Below, in pieces: positions 8,229-16,511 of a stretch of 34,282 nt of DNA. The stretch comes from CAZOVB01 sp964583095 (GTDB lineage Bacteria > Planctomycetota > Phycisphaerae > SM23-33): assembly GCA_964583095.1 (NCBI GenBank), contig CAZOVB010000048.1:1-34282 (forward strand), given 5' to 3'. Position 1 is the stretch's first letter; every line of letters starts with the position of its first letter. Below the pieces are notes generated by a model, which saw only the letters and a program-made list of their open reading frames with translations, did no database searches and was not told the DNA's origin. The position numbers and the translations under genes were made by a program.

Positions 8229-8948
8229 TCAGCTTCCACCACGAGCCTGGTTGGAAGGTCCCTCCCGGCGCATTTCCCACAGCCGCACCGCCTCGGGCTT
8301 GCGGGGGTAAATCGGCAGAACCATGTTGGGCGGGGTGAACCTGCCCTCCCGGGCCATCTCCCGGCCAACCTTCCACAGACCGGCCGGGTCGGCCTGTCGC
8401 ATCCCGGCCGGGAGAACCACCAGGTCCGCCGTGTCGGGAAATTCGATGTAGTCCACCGCCTCGCCCGTTACGTGCAGCGGACGCGCGGTTGCTTCCAGCA
8501 GTTCCCCCACATCGCACATGCCCAGCACGTCACCTGAGGGCTCGGCCCCCTTTTCAAAAAGTGTCGCGTGGAACCGCCCCCGCTTGGCGGCCAGAAGCAC
8601 CGCAAGGTGCTGCCAGTCGACCCCCTGGGCCTGGCGGGCCACCACCGCCGCGGTGGGAACCAGGACAATCCGGAGCCCATCCAGCGCCTGGGCCAGCGTG
8701 CGGGCGACCGTCACGGCGATTCGGGTTCCGGTGAAGCTGCCCGGCCCGCCCGAAACGTACACCTCCTCCAGATCCTTCGGGCGCAGATCCTGGGCCCGCA
8801 GCAGCTTATCCAGTTGCAGCACCAGCTGGGACGCATGGCGCCGCGATGCGTCAAAGCGGATCGCCTCGACCAGGCGCTCGCCGGCGCCGAGGGCAACACC
8901 GCCGGCGCGCGAGGAAGTCTCAATGGCAATGGAATATGGGCCGTCCAT
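8229..8948 (-). CDS. tsaB: tRNA threonylcarbamoyladenosine biosynthesis protein TsaB
   Basis: Non-catalytic partner of TsaD in forming t6A37 on ANN-reading tRNAs; an ASKHA-fold protein that bridges TsaD and TsaE. The 239 residues fit the family. The N-terminal SIAIETSSRAGGVAL is the first phosphate-loop strand, and SGGPGSFTGTRIAVTVARTLA is the signature helix (family form GPGSFTGLR). The C-terminal part (about 110-239) is variable, as usual. The chosen start is the ATG at 8948; a TTG three codons upstream is an alternative, and neither has a clear ribosome-binding site. It is divergent from the metallophosphoesterase and probably co-transcribed with the ACT-domain gene. TsaD, TsaE and TsaC are not in the window. 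Confidence 0.93.
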   Translation of the reverse strand: MDGPYSIAIETSSRAGGVALGAGERLVEAIRFDASRRHASQLVLQLDKLLRAQDLRPKDLEEVYVSGGPGSFTGTRIAVTVARTLAQALDGLRIVLVPTAAVVARQAQGVDWQHLAVLLAAKRGRFHATLFEKGAEPSGDVLGMCDVGELLEATARPLHVTGEAVDYIEFPDTADLVVLPAGMRQADPAGLWKVGREMAREGRFTPPNMVLPIYPRKPEAVRLWEMRREGPSNQARGGS

Positions 8949-9016
8949 GGGAGGCAATTGTACGCACCCAGGCGGGGATTGTCACCTGCCTGGTCCATCC
9001 GACTGCGATATCCCAT

Positions 9017-9046
9017 TTGACAGAATTACCGCCTGGGCGATAGCAT
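9017..9046 (+). promoter_or_regulatory. Candidate promoter for the metallophosphoesterase
   Basis: A perfect TTGACA (9017-9022) and TAGCAT (9041-9046, 4 of 6) are separated by 18 bases. Transcription would begin near 9053, about 70 bases before the TTG start at 9121. It lies in the divergent tsaB/phosphoesterase gap. Confidence 0.4.
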
Positions 9047-9120
9047 ACCTGGATGGTCCGGTTGGGGTGTAGAATGTCCGGCAGCGACGTTTGCACCCAA
9101 CAACCCCGGGAGAGGTCCCA

Positions 9121-9897
9121 TTGATCGCCATTATCAGTGACATCCATTCGAATTACGAGGCGCTCTCGGCCGTGCTGGCCGACATCGAGCAGCGCAATTG
9201 CCGAAAGGTCATCTGCCTTGGAGACGTGATCGGCTACGGCCCGAACCCCGATCTGTGCCTGGACCTGATCTCGGAGAAGGTCGACGTCACGCTGATGGGA
9301 AATCACGACTATGCCGTACTTTACGAGCCAAGCAACTTCAACGTAGGCGCCGAAAGCGCCTGCTACTGGACCCGCCAATTCCTGGACAACTACCCGGACA
9401 TCGAGCGGCGCAACGGCTACTGGGATCTGCTCGGGGCCATGCCCGCCAAGCACGTGATCCCCTCCCAGGAGCTGGATATTCCCGAGCTTGCCTTTGTTCA
9501 CGGTTCGCCCCGGCGCCCGATCAACGAATATGTCTTCCCCGACGACATCTACAACTCGCCCAGCAAACTGCAGGGCGCGTTCGACCGGTTCAAAGGGCTC
9601 TGCTTTGTGGGCCATACCCACGTGCCGGGCTGTTTCTTCCTGGAACCGCCGGATTTTTACAACCCCGAGGATCTGGAAGACCAATACGTCCTGGAACCGG
9701 AGAAGAAGGTGCTCGTTAATGTCGGTTCGGTGGGTCAGCCGCGAGACCGCGACCCCCGGGCCAGCTACGCGATCTTCGACGAGGACGTCGTCAAATTCAT
9801 CCGGGTGGAATACGACATCGACGCGGTAGTGGAAAAGGTCCGGCAGATCCCGGACCTCGACGACTACCTGGGCCTGCGCCTGAAGGAAGGACGCTGA
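9121..9897 (+). CDS. Calcineurin-like metallophosphoesterase
   Basis: 258 residues from the TTG at 9121, chosen because GGGAGAGG lies five bases upstream and the protein then begins directly with the first strand (LIAIISDIHSN). All metallophosphoesterase motifs are present in order: DIHSN (D-x-H), GDVIGYGP (GD), GNHDYAV (GNHD), FVHGSP (H) and VGHTHVP (GHTH), implying a two-metal site. The compact size and 'VNVGSVGQPRD' near the end are typical of the YfcE/metallophos_2 group acting on phosphodiesters or on unknown phosphoesters. The substrate is unknown. yidC starts 60 bases downstream, so co-transcription is possible. The start codon is the least certain part. Confidence 0.92.
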   Translation: MIAIISDIHSNYEALSAVLADIEQRNCRKVICLGDVIGYGPNPDLCLDLISEKVDVTLMGNHDYAVLYEPSNFNVGAESACYWTRQFLDNYPDIERRNGYWDLLGAMPAKHVIPSQELDIPELAFVHGSPRRPINEYVFPDDIYNSPSKLQGAFDRFKGLCFVGHTHVPGCFFLEPPDFYNPEDLEDQYVLEPEKKVLVNVGSVGQPRDRDPRASYAIFDEDVVKFIRVEYDIDAVVEKVRQIPDLDDYLGLRLKEGR

Positions 9898-9957
9898 GCC
9901 CCAAGCCCCTGTACCCCTACCAAACAACCCCTGACGCCCCCAGAGAAGGAGCAGCCA

Positions 9958-12207
9958 GTGGACCTCAGAAAAATCGCTTGGGTGATGCTGTTACTCGGCG
10001 GCCTGACCATGGGCATCACCTTTGTCCTGTACCAGCATCTCAAGGGCAACAGCCCCGCTTCGGCCAATGCCGCCCTCCAGGAAAACCAACCGGAGACCTC
10101 CGACCAGCCCGCTCAAGGCCAGGAAGGCGACGAGGCGGATACGCCCCAGCCGAGCCAGGAGCAGCAGAGCGACGAAGCGGACCCCGCCGGAACAACGGAC
10201 ACCGACGCCCAGCCCCCTGTGCCTGATACCGACCAGGATCCTGACCGGCAGCCCCAGGAGAAAACCCCCGAGCAGATCCAGCAGGAACAGGCCGCGAAGC
10301 GCCAAAGGGCCGAGGCGGCCCTGTGGAACCACACCCGAGCCCAAGAGAATAAGAAGCGCTATATCGGCTCAGCCAACCCGGCAGGCAAGTTCCCCTTCCA
10401 GTTGGAGACCGTTCAGCGCGGCGGGGCCGTCTACACCCTCAAGCTCGCCCGACACCAGTCGACCATTGCCGACAGCGACTTTGCCTCCGATCACCCGGAA
10501 GACTACGACAAACTCTGGCAAGAGAAAGAAGGTCTGCGGGGCCCGTACAGTCTGCTCAACCCCCTCACCCACGAAGGCAAGACCTATCTGCCCTTCGCAA
10601 CCCGCGCGATCTGGTGGCGAAGCCCTTCCCTGCCGGTGCGACAGGACTGGAAGATCGCGAACCTGGACCAGCACAACTGGATCGCCCTGGAACCCGTCCG
10701 CAGCGAGGAGGAGGAATCCCAGGCCTACCAGATGGTCATCACCCGGGACGGCAGGAAAATCCTCACCCTCACCAAGACCTACACCGTCAAGGCCGGCGAA
10801 GAATCCTTCTACCTCGAGATCAAGATCGAGAACCACTACCGCGATTCCATCGAGGTCTGCATCGACCAGCGGGGGCCAACCGGTATCCCCAAGGAGCATT
10901 ACAAGGACGGCGAGGACCTGCGGCAGATCGTGGTGGGCAGTTTTTCAGACGAAGACAAAGTGGTCCAGATTCAGCGAAAGTCCATCAGCAACGCCGGGGA
11001 AATGACCCTTGGCAAGATAGTCGGAGTCGGACGCAGCGATTCGGGAGACCCGGCGCTGTGGCTTGCCGCGGCCAACAAGTACTTCGCCTCCACCATCTAC
11101 ATCCTGCCCGAGCAGGAACAGCTCAATGCTTCCACAGCCCAGGCGAAGTTCTACATCGGGGCCTCGATGGAGAACAACATCTCCCGGAACTTCTTTACCG
11201 GTGTGATGATCGGCCGAAGCGAAAGCGATAAGGTCGCCCCTGTCCTCAGCGTCGCCCCCGGCCCCGACAACGCAAAGGCCGTCCGTCTGAACGTTTTCTC
11301 CGGACCCAAGAAGCGATCGGTGCTCAACGACGAGCAGGAGAATCCCCTCTATGCCCGACTCAACTACATGGGCCTGATCGATGTCTCCAGCGGCTGCTTC
11401 TGCGCCTGGGAGCAACTGGCCTTTGTGATGATGTGGCTGCTGGATGCCCTCTCGGTCGCCACGCTGGGCAATTACGGCCTGGCCATCATCCTGCTGGTCT
11501 TCGTGGTGCGGCTGATCCTTCACCCCCTAAGCCGCAAGAGCCAGACCTCCATGGCCCGGATGCAGAAGCTCAAGCCACAAATCGAGAAGATCCAGCAGAA
11601 GTACAAGGAAGACAAAGCCACCCAGCAGAAAGAGATGATGAAGCTCTACCGACAGGCCGGGGCTTCGCCCTTCCTGGGCTGCCTGCCCATGCTGCTGCAG
11701 ATCCCCATCTGGATCGCCCTCTGGACCAGTGTGAACGTCTCGGTTGAACTGCGCCACGCCGGGCTGCTGCCTATCTGGCTGACCGACCTGTCCACCCCGG
11801 ACCGCCTGGTCAGTTGGGGCACCCCCCTGCTGGGCTATCTCAGCAGCATCAACCTCCTGCCCCTCCTGCTGGGCGTGGCGATGTACTTCCAGATGAAGTT
11901 CAGCCCGCAGATGGCCGGTGGGTCAGCCGCCGCGACCCCAGAGCAGGAAGCCCAGCAGAAGATGTTCCGCTACCTCATGCCCGGCATGATGCTGGTGATC
12001 TTCTACAATCAGCCTTCGGGCCTGACCCTGTACATCATGGCCTCGACGTTCGTCGGCGTGATCGAATCCCGCGTGATCCGCAAACACATAGAGGAGAAGG
12101 ACGCCCGCGAAGCCGCCACCGAGGTCGTCGTCCAGGGCCCCGGCAAGGCCGCCCGCGGCGCACGACCCAAAAAGCCAAAGGGCCCCTTCTGGCACAAGCA
12201 GGGCTGA
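9958..12207 (+). CDS. yidC: Membrane protein insertase YidC
   Basis: Inserts membrane proteins with or without SecYEG. The 749-residue protein has an N-terminal membrane segment (about 7-25), then an unusually long Q/E/D/P-rich low-complexity linker (about 30-115), a periplasmic beta domain (about 135-460), and the conserved five-helix insertase core (about 475-705). The core holds NYGLAIILLVFVVRLILHPL with the groove arginine Arg518, a basic coiled-coil cytoplasmic loop (MQKLKPQIEKIQQKYKEDK), and SPFLGCLPMLLQIPIWIALW. The tail is basic (about 715-749), as expected for ribosome contact. The GTG start at 9958 is supported by AAGGAG at 9946-9951. The usual neighbours rnpA, rpmH and mnmE are absent. 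Confidence 0.97.
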   Translation: MDLRKIAWVMLLLGGLTMGITFVLYQHLKGNSPASANAALQENQPETSDQPAQGQEGDEADTPQPSQEQQSDEADPAGTTDTDAQPPVPDTDQDPDRQPQEKTPEQIQQEQAAKRQRAEAALWNHTRAQENKKRYIGSANPAGKFPFQLETVQRGGAVYTLKLARHQSTIADSDFASDHPEDYDKLWQEKEGLRGPYSLLNPLTHEGKTYLPFATRAIWWRSPSLPVRQDWKIANLDQHNWIALEPVRSEEEESQAYQMVITRDGRKILTLTKTYTVKAGEESFYLEIKIENHYRDSIEVCIDQRGPTGIPKEHYKDGEDLRQIVVGSFSDEDKVVQIQRKSISNAGEMTLGKIVGVGRSDSGDPALWLAAANKYFASTIYILPEQEQLNASTAQAKFYIGASMENNISRNFFTGVMIGRSESDKVAPVLSVAPGPDNAKAVRLNVFSGPKKRSVLNDEQENPLYARLNYMGLIDVSSGCFCAWEQLAFVMMWLLDALSVATLGNYGLAIILLVFVVRLILHPLSRKSQTSMARMQKLKPQIEKIQQKYKEDKATQQKEMMKLYRQAGASPFLGCLPMLLQIPIWIALWTSVNVSVELRHAGLLPIWLTDLSTPDRLVSWGTPLLGYLSSINLLPLLLGVAMYFQMKFSPQMAGGSAAATPEQEAQQKMFRYLMPGMMLVIFYNQPSGLTLYIMASTFVGVIESRVIRKHIEEKDAREAATEVVVQGPGKAARGARPKKPKGPFWHKQG

Positions 12208-12268
12208 GAATACAGCGAACCTTCCGAAACGACCCATTCACCCGCGATGGCGCAGGCCGGGACTCTCA

Positions 12269-13258
12269 TCAAAGTTCCACCCCCTGGCCGGTGTCCTGGG
12301 CGTCGCGGGCGCCGAGACAGACTTCCGTGATGCGCAACGATTCTTCCGGGCTGACGATGCATTCGCCCCGGCCCTGGATGGAATCGACAAAGCTCACCAG
12401 GAGGTCCACCGGCTCGGGAAGTTCCAGGTCCCGCTGCTCATCGGGTCTGGTCAGCACGGCCCGGCGGCCACAGTCGACCACCTCCACAACGCCCTCGCTG
12501 CCGGCTACGCGGAGACGGTCGTCCCCCCAGGGCCTCTGCGCATCGCCCCAGGGGCGCAGGTAATCGAACCACAGGCAGGCGTGGCCCCCGCCGGCCAGGT
12601 CAAACATGGCCGCCCCGGCATCTTCCATTCCCGGGTGCGTCGGATGGGCCTGGTTCCCGGCCGTCGCCCACACACGGGCGAAATCCTTGCCCGTCACGTA
12701 TGAGATGAAGTCCACCGCATGAATCGCCTGCCAGAGCATCGACCCGCCGTAGGTCTGCCGGTTCTTGTAGTACTCATCCCGCGACCCGAACGGATAGGAC
12801 TTCTGGCCCGAGGCGAGAATCGGCTCGCCGATCAGGCCGTCCGCCACCGCCTTTTTCGCGGCCTGGAACGCCGGCTCGCACCGCATCGCATGACAGGCGG
12901 CGATGCGCACCTGGGAGGATTCCACCGCCCCTCGCAGCGTCTCCAGGTCTTCCAGCGTGGTGGCCAGGGGCTTTTCGCTGAGGACATTGGCCCCGGCCAT
13001 GACTGCGGCTATCGAGTTCTTCGCCAGGCGGTACAGCGGCGTGAAGACCCCAACCACGTCCGGACGAACCTGCTCGAGCATCTCCACCGGATCGTCAAAA
13101 ACCGCCGTCGTCGCCGCCACGGCCGGATGCGAGCCCAGGTACGACAACGGGTCGTCCTGGCCCCATCGAGCCAAGGCCGCCAGTTCCAGCGGCGTCTTGT
13201 CCAGGCTGTCCAGCACGTACCGCCAGTGGCCATATGATCCGATCATCGCGAGCTTCAT
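12269..13258 (-). CDS. Gfo/Idh/MocA-family NAD(P)-dependent oxidoreductase
   Basis: 329 residues with an N-terminal Rossmann domain (KLAMIGSYGHWRYVL; the dinucleotide motif is the relaxed G-x-x-G form common in this family), SEKPLA with the family EKP motif at 95-97, and a C-terminal alpha/beta domain with YGGSMLWQAIHAVDF, where His180 and Asp183 form the family H-x-x-D pair. Members oxidise or reduce sugars, inositols or related cyclic substrates; the substrate here cannot be named. Its ATG overlaps the ybeY stop as ATGA (13255-13258), suggesting translational coupling. It is the last gene of the minus-strand run that begins at 17984, and ends 61 bases from the convergent yidC. Confidence 0.92.
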   Translation of the reverse strand: MKLAMIGSYGHWRYVLDSLDKTPLELAALARWGQDDPLSYLGSHPAVAATTAVFDDPVEMLEQVRPDVVGVFTPLYRLAKNSIAAVMAGANVLSEKPLATTLEDLETLRGAVESSQVRIAACHAMRCEPAFQAAKKAVADGLIGEPILASGQKSYPFGSRDEYYKNRQTYGGSMLWQAIHAVDFISYVTGKDFARVWATAGNQAHPTHPGMEDAGAAMFDLAGGGHACLWFDYLRPWGDAQRPWGDDRLRVAGSEGVVEVVDCGRRAVLTRPDEQRDLELPEPVDLLVSFVDSIQGRGECIVSPEESLRITEVCLGARDAQDTGQGVEL

Positions 13259-13710
13259 CTTCGTTTCCTTCGGGAGGTTTCCAGTTCTTCGAGCAGTTCA
13301 TCTTCCCGCGCATGCATGCCGGCGGCGCTGCGGGGGTCCTGATCATCATATCCCATCTGGTGCAGCAGACCGTGGGCCACGTAACGAAGCACCTCCCGGG
13401 TGATCGGCTCACCATGCTCCTTTGCCTGGGTCCTGGCCACCGGTCCGCAGATGAGCAGTTGCACGCTGAGACGATCATCGTCGGGCCCGGACAGATCGAA
13501 GCTGATCACGTCGGTAGGCCCGCGGTGAGAAAGGTACGCCTCATTGCAGCGGGCGATTTCCTCTTCGTCCAGCAAGGCGATATCCACCTGGGAAAGGTTC
13601 GACTCCTTGCAGTCGATGAGCGCGACCAGCTCGACAATGCGCTTCCGGGGCACGCGGATGGCCTGCTGACTGGAGGAAATAACGACCTGTGGTTTTCGCT
13701 TTCGATTCAT
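13255..13710 (-). CDS. ybeY: Endoribonuclease YbeY (rRNA maturation factor)
   Basis: Single-strand endoribonuclease acting in 16S rRNA 3'-end maturation and ribosome quality control. The 151 residues show the family pattern: IALLDEEEIARCNEAYL, RGPTDVISFDL (about 63-73) and the metal-site segment HGLLHQMGYDD. The family motif is H-G-x-L-H-x5-H; here His113 and His117 are kept, but the third ligand position is Asp123 instead of His. A conserved Met (132) and acidic stretch follow. The N-terminus is basic (MNRKRK). It sits 91 bases after the VWA gene and overlaps the oxidoreductase start by four bases. The common partners phoH and era are not adjacent. Confidence 0.93.
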   Translation of the reverse strand: MNRKRKPQVVISSSQQAIRVPRKRIVELVALIDCKESNLSQVDIALLDEEEIARCNEAYLSHRGPTDVISFDLSGPDDDRLSVQLLICGPVARTQAKEHGEPITREVLRYVAHGLLHQMGYDDQDPRSAAGMHAREDELLEELETSRRKRR

Positions 13711-13801
13711 GCGTTACCAGCATACGCACCGGCAGGACCGGAGGCAACGCAGGGCTCGTTTGCACCCGGACAGGGCCTCCAGGATCGTATCAGCGGGGTC
13801 A

Positions 13802-16495
13802 TCAGTGCAGTTGCCAGCGGCGCCGCAGGAACCACTCGCTCGTCAGAGCAACGCAGAAGAGCCCGAAGAGCAGGGCGAAGTGATGCAGGGGCCGATTTTG
13901 TGTCTCGGGGCCCCGTCCTTGTCGCATGAGCCCCTGCTGAATCAGGTCGTCGACCAGGGCGCCAAAACCGTCCAGGAGAACGGTCCTGCCCCCGCTGCGC
14001 CGGGCCAGCTCCTCCAGCAGATCCTGGCGGCGGGCGGTGTTTTCCAGTTCCACCTGGTAGGCGCGGACCTCGGCCCGGAGGGTGTCGGCAGCAAGCGTCC
14101 GGCCATCGGCCTTTGCGGCAAACTCCACCGTCCACGTCCCGTCCAGATCCGGATGAAAGACAGCGCTCCAGCTCCGGCTGGAGGGGTCCCACACCAGGGG
14201 AATGATCTTCGGGGCCTGCGTTGAATCGGCCGGGGAAACCGTCGCGGTGACCACCGCATCGCCGGTCAACTGCCCCGAATCATCCCGGACAAGACAGCGC
14301 ATCTCTACCGGGTCTCCGATGCGGTAGGCGCTTCGCGTGGGCAGCAGTCGGCCCGAGAGTGCGGCTTTGGCCTGTCCGGGATTCGAGTCCGCCCCCGCCA
14401 GCCAGCGGATCAACTGGCCCCAGAACCGCCCGTGGGGCCCGCGGACCCCCACGGCGCGCATCTGCAGGAACCAGCGCCAGGTCGTGTCGGCCGTGAAGGC
14501 TGCGCTGCGGCCGTCTCCGGTCCGCTGAACGGCCAGCACCGTCAACGGGCCGTTCTCATTCCGTCGCGACGGGTGAATGGCCAGGACCGTCCCCGCCTTG
14601 GCCTGGAGAGTTCGAACGCATCCGGTGAGTTTCGGAAGCTCCGGCTCTTCGGTTGGCTCCAGCCCGCCGGGACCCGCGAACCAGCCCGCGATGCCCTCGA
14701 AGATCGGATGCTCCAGACCCGCCGCGGTAAGCTGGGGCAGGAACTGGGTTGTCTCGGGCCCCATCGCCCGCGTGCCCATCAGCACAGGCAGGACGTCTTC
14801 GATGGGGGTAGCCCCGTACCCGCCCGGGCCGAAACTGCTCGACCCGCCGATCATCAGAAGCCCCCCGCCCTCGCGGACAAAGGTCGCGATCTGCTCCATC
14901 TGCGCCTGGGTCAGATACGAAGCATCCAGGTCTCCCAGAATCAACACGTCCATGGCCGCGAAGTCCTCGGGCGAATCGGGCAGACTTGTCGCCTTATAAC
15001 CATCCAGCGAACCCATCACGTTGAATCGCGAGCCGCTCATGCGGATCAACGTCATCAACCGGATGTTCGGATCGCTGTCCAGTTGCCGACGCACGAACTT
15101 GTATTCCGAACGGATCGAACCCTCCACGTACACCACGCGAAGCGTGGGGCGCGTCAAGAGAAAATGAAGCGGCACGCGAGCCAGGTCGCTCTGGGCCGAC
15201 GGCTCGGACCCGATCGGCAGGAGTCTGAGTCGCAGCCTTCGTACATCGTCCTCTTCCCCGGCCGAGGCGTACTCGGGCGTATAGGCCAGATCGACCGCCA
15301 GGCTCGCCGAAGATTCCTCGGCGTAGACGTCCTGGGCGGCAAGTTCGCGGCCTGAGCTGTCCTCCAAGACCAATCGCGAGGTCTGCCCGGCCCGGCCCCG
15401 AAGGTCCAGGCCCACCTGGATCCGCATCGTGTTGCCGACCACCCCGCGAAGCGGAGCCTCCACCCGGGCGATGGTCGCTCCGGCAGGCCCCGAGGCCGGT
15501 CGCTCTTTCAGCGAACCGATTCCCACCGGGTAAATAGGCACCGAGGCCTGGGAAGCCGCCGATTCGAGCCTTGCCAGCGGGTTGAGATTGTCCCCGCCAT
15601 CGGTGAGGACGACAATCCCGACCGATCGGGAAGCGGCAAAGGCAGCCGAGGCGTTTCGCAAAGGCCCGGCCAGGTCGGTCCCCGCCTCGGACCGGTTTTC
15701 GGGGTCCTGCCCGAACAGTTCCGAGACGCTTTGCACCTGGCGATCGGCCAGTGCGAAGTGGTGGTAAACCGGGCGGAAGTGGGCCTTGAGACGCGTGTGC
15801 TCTTTTCGCAGTTGCCCCAGCGCCTGTTGCCATCGGCTTGGCCGGCCCGGCTGATCGATCACCCCCATCGATCCGCTCCGGTCGACCAGAACCGACAGGT
15901 AGGGCTTTTCTTCCGGATCTCCCAGCGTCAGGGCCACCGCGGGCTTGAAGAGGATCAGCAGCAGCAGAAAGATGGCCGCTACCCGCAGCGAAAGAAGCTG
16001 GGCCAGCTTCGGCGTCGAGAGCGGGCCATACACCCCGCAGTAGAAGACCCCCGCGGCCAGGCCTACCTGGGCCAGCACGGCCAGGAGCCAGAGTCCGCCG
16101 GCCTGGAAACTCATCGACGAGACCAGCGCCGATGCCGATGCCCCAAACGCTTCGGAAAACCCCAGGGGTGAAAGCAGCAGACTCACCAGTACAAGCACGA
16201 ACAACATGGCCAGGCCCAGAATCGGCAGCAGCAGAATCCCCGCCGCTCCCAGCAGGTCCCGCCGGGCCCGGCCTGTCTGGTCCGACGCGTAGCCATGTGC
16301 GACAAAGGCCAGCAGCACGGGCAGGGCGCCGATCGGCCCGGCCGCCGAAGCCACGCAGACCATCGCGTAGCGCCTTCGACGCCGAACAAACTGCCAAAGC
16401 CCCCAGGCCAGGGTGATCAGCATCACCGCTATCAGCAGCGTCAGGAGCAGACCGGCTTGGCCGGTGCCTTGAAATTCCAGGCGGACTTGGTTCAT
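13802..16495 (-). CDS. Large membrane protein with von Willebrand A and glutamine-amidotransferase-like domains
   Basis: 897 residues. Several transmembrane segments lie in the first 190 residues (roughly 13-35, 50-70, 82-108, 135-155, 168-190). A VWA domain follows at about 198-330 with an intact metal-ion site, DRSGSM (205-210) and VVLTDGGDN. A class-I glutamine-amidotransferase-like region (about 470-720) carries DVLILGDLDASYL and a 'GGGLLMIGGSSSFGPGGY' turn but no obvious nucleophilic Cys, so it is probably not catalytic. A last membrane helix (about 870-890) precedes the basic tail RRRWQLH. This architecture is frequent in planctomycetes, usually near MoxR/DUF58 genes; those are not in the window. 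The function is unknown, and a role in envelope protein interaction is an inference. It begins 16 bases after the phosphoesterase fusion gene. Confidence 0.92.
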   Translation of the reverse strand: MNQVRLEFQGTGQAGLLLTLLIAVMLITLAWGLWQFVRRRRRYAMVCVASAAGPIGALPVLLAFVAHGYASDQTGRARRDLLGAAGILLLPILGLAMLFVLVLVSLLLSPLGFSEAFGASASALVSSMSFQAGGLWLLAVLAQVGLAAGVFYCGVYGPLSTPKLAQLLSLRVAAIFLLLLILFKPAVALTLGDPEEKPYLSVLVDRSGSMGVIDQPGRPSRWQQALGQLRKEHTRLKAHFRPVYHHFALADRQVQSVSELFGQDPENRSEAGTDLAGPLRNASAAFAASRSVGIVVLTDGGDNLNPLARLESAASQASVPIYPVGIGSLKERPASGPAGATIARVEAPLRGVVGNTMRIQVGLDLRGRAGQTSRLVLEDSSGRELAAQDVYAEESSASLAVDLAYTPEYASAGEEDDVRRLRLRLLPIGSEPSAQSDLARVPLHFLLTRPTLRVVYVEGSIRSEYKFVRRQLDSDPNIRLMTLIRMSGSRFNVMGSLDGYKATSLPDSPEDFAAMDVLILGDLDASYLTQAQMEQIATFVREGGGLLMIGGSSSFGPGGYGATPIEDVLPVLMGTRAMGPETTQFLPQLTAAGLEHPIFEGIAGWFAGPGGLEPTEEPELPKLTGCVRTLQAKAGTVLAIHPSRRNENGPLTVLAVQRTGDGRSAAFTADTTWRWFLQMRAVGVRGPHGRFWGQLIRWLAGADSNPGQAKAALSGRLLPTRSAYRIGDPVEMRCLVRDDSGQLTGDAVVTATVSPADSTQAPKIIPLVWDPSSRSWSAVFHPDLDGTWTVEFAAKADGRTLAADTLRAEVRAYQVELENTARRQDLLEELARRSGGRTVLLDGFGALVDDLIQQGLMRQGRGPETQNRPLHHFALLFGLFCVALTSEWFLRRRWQLH

Positions 16496-16511
16496 GGCGG
16501 TTACCTGCCCG

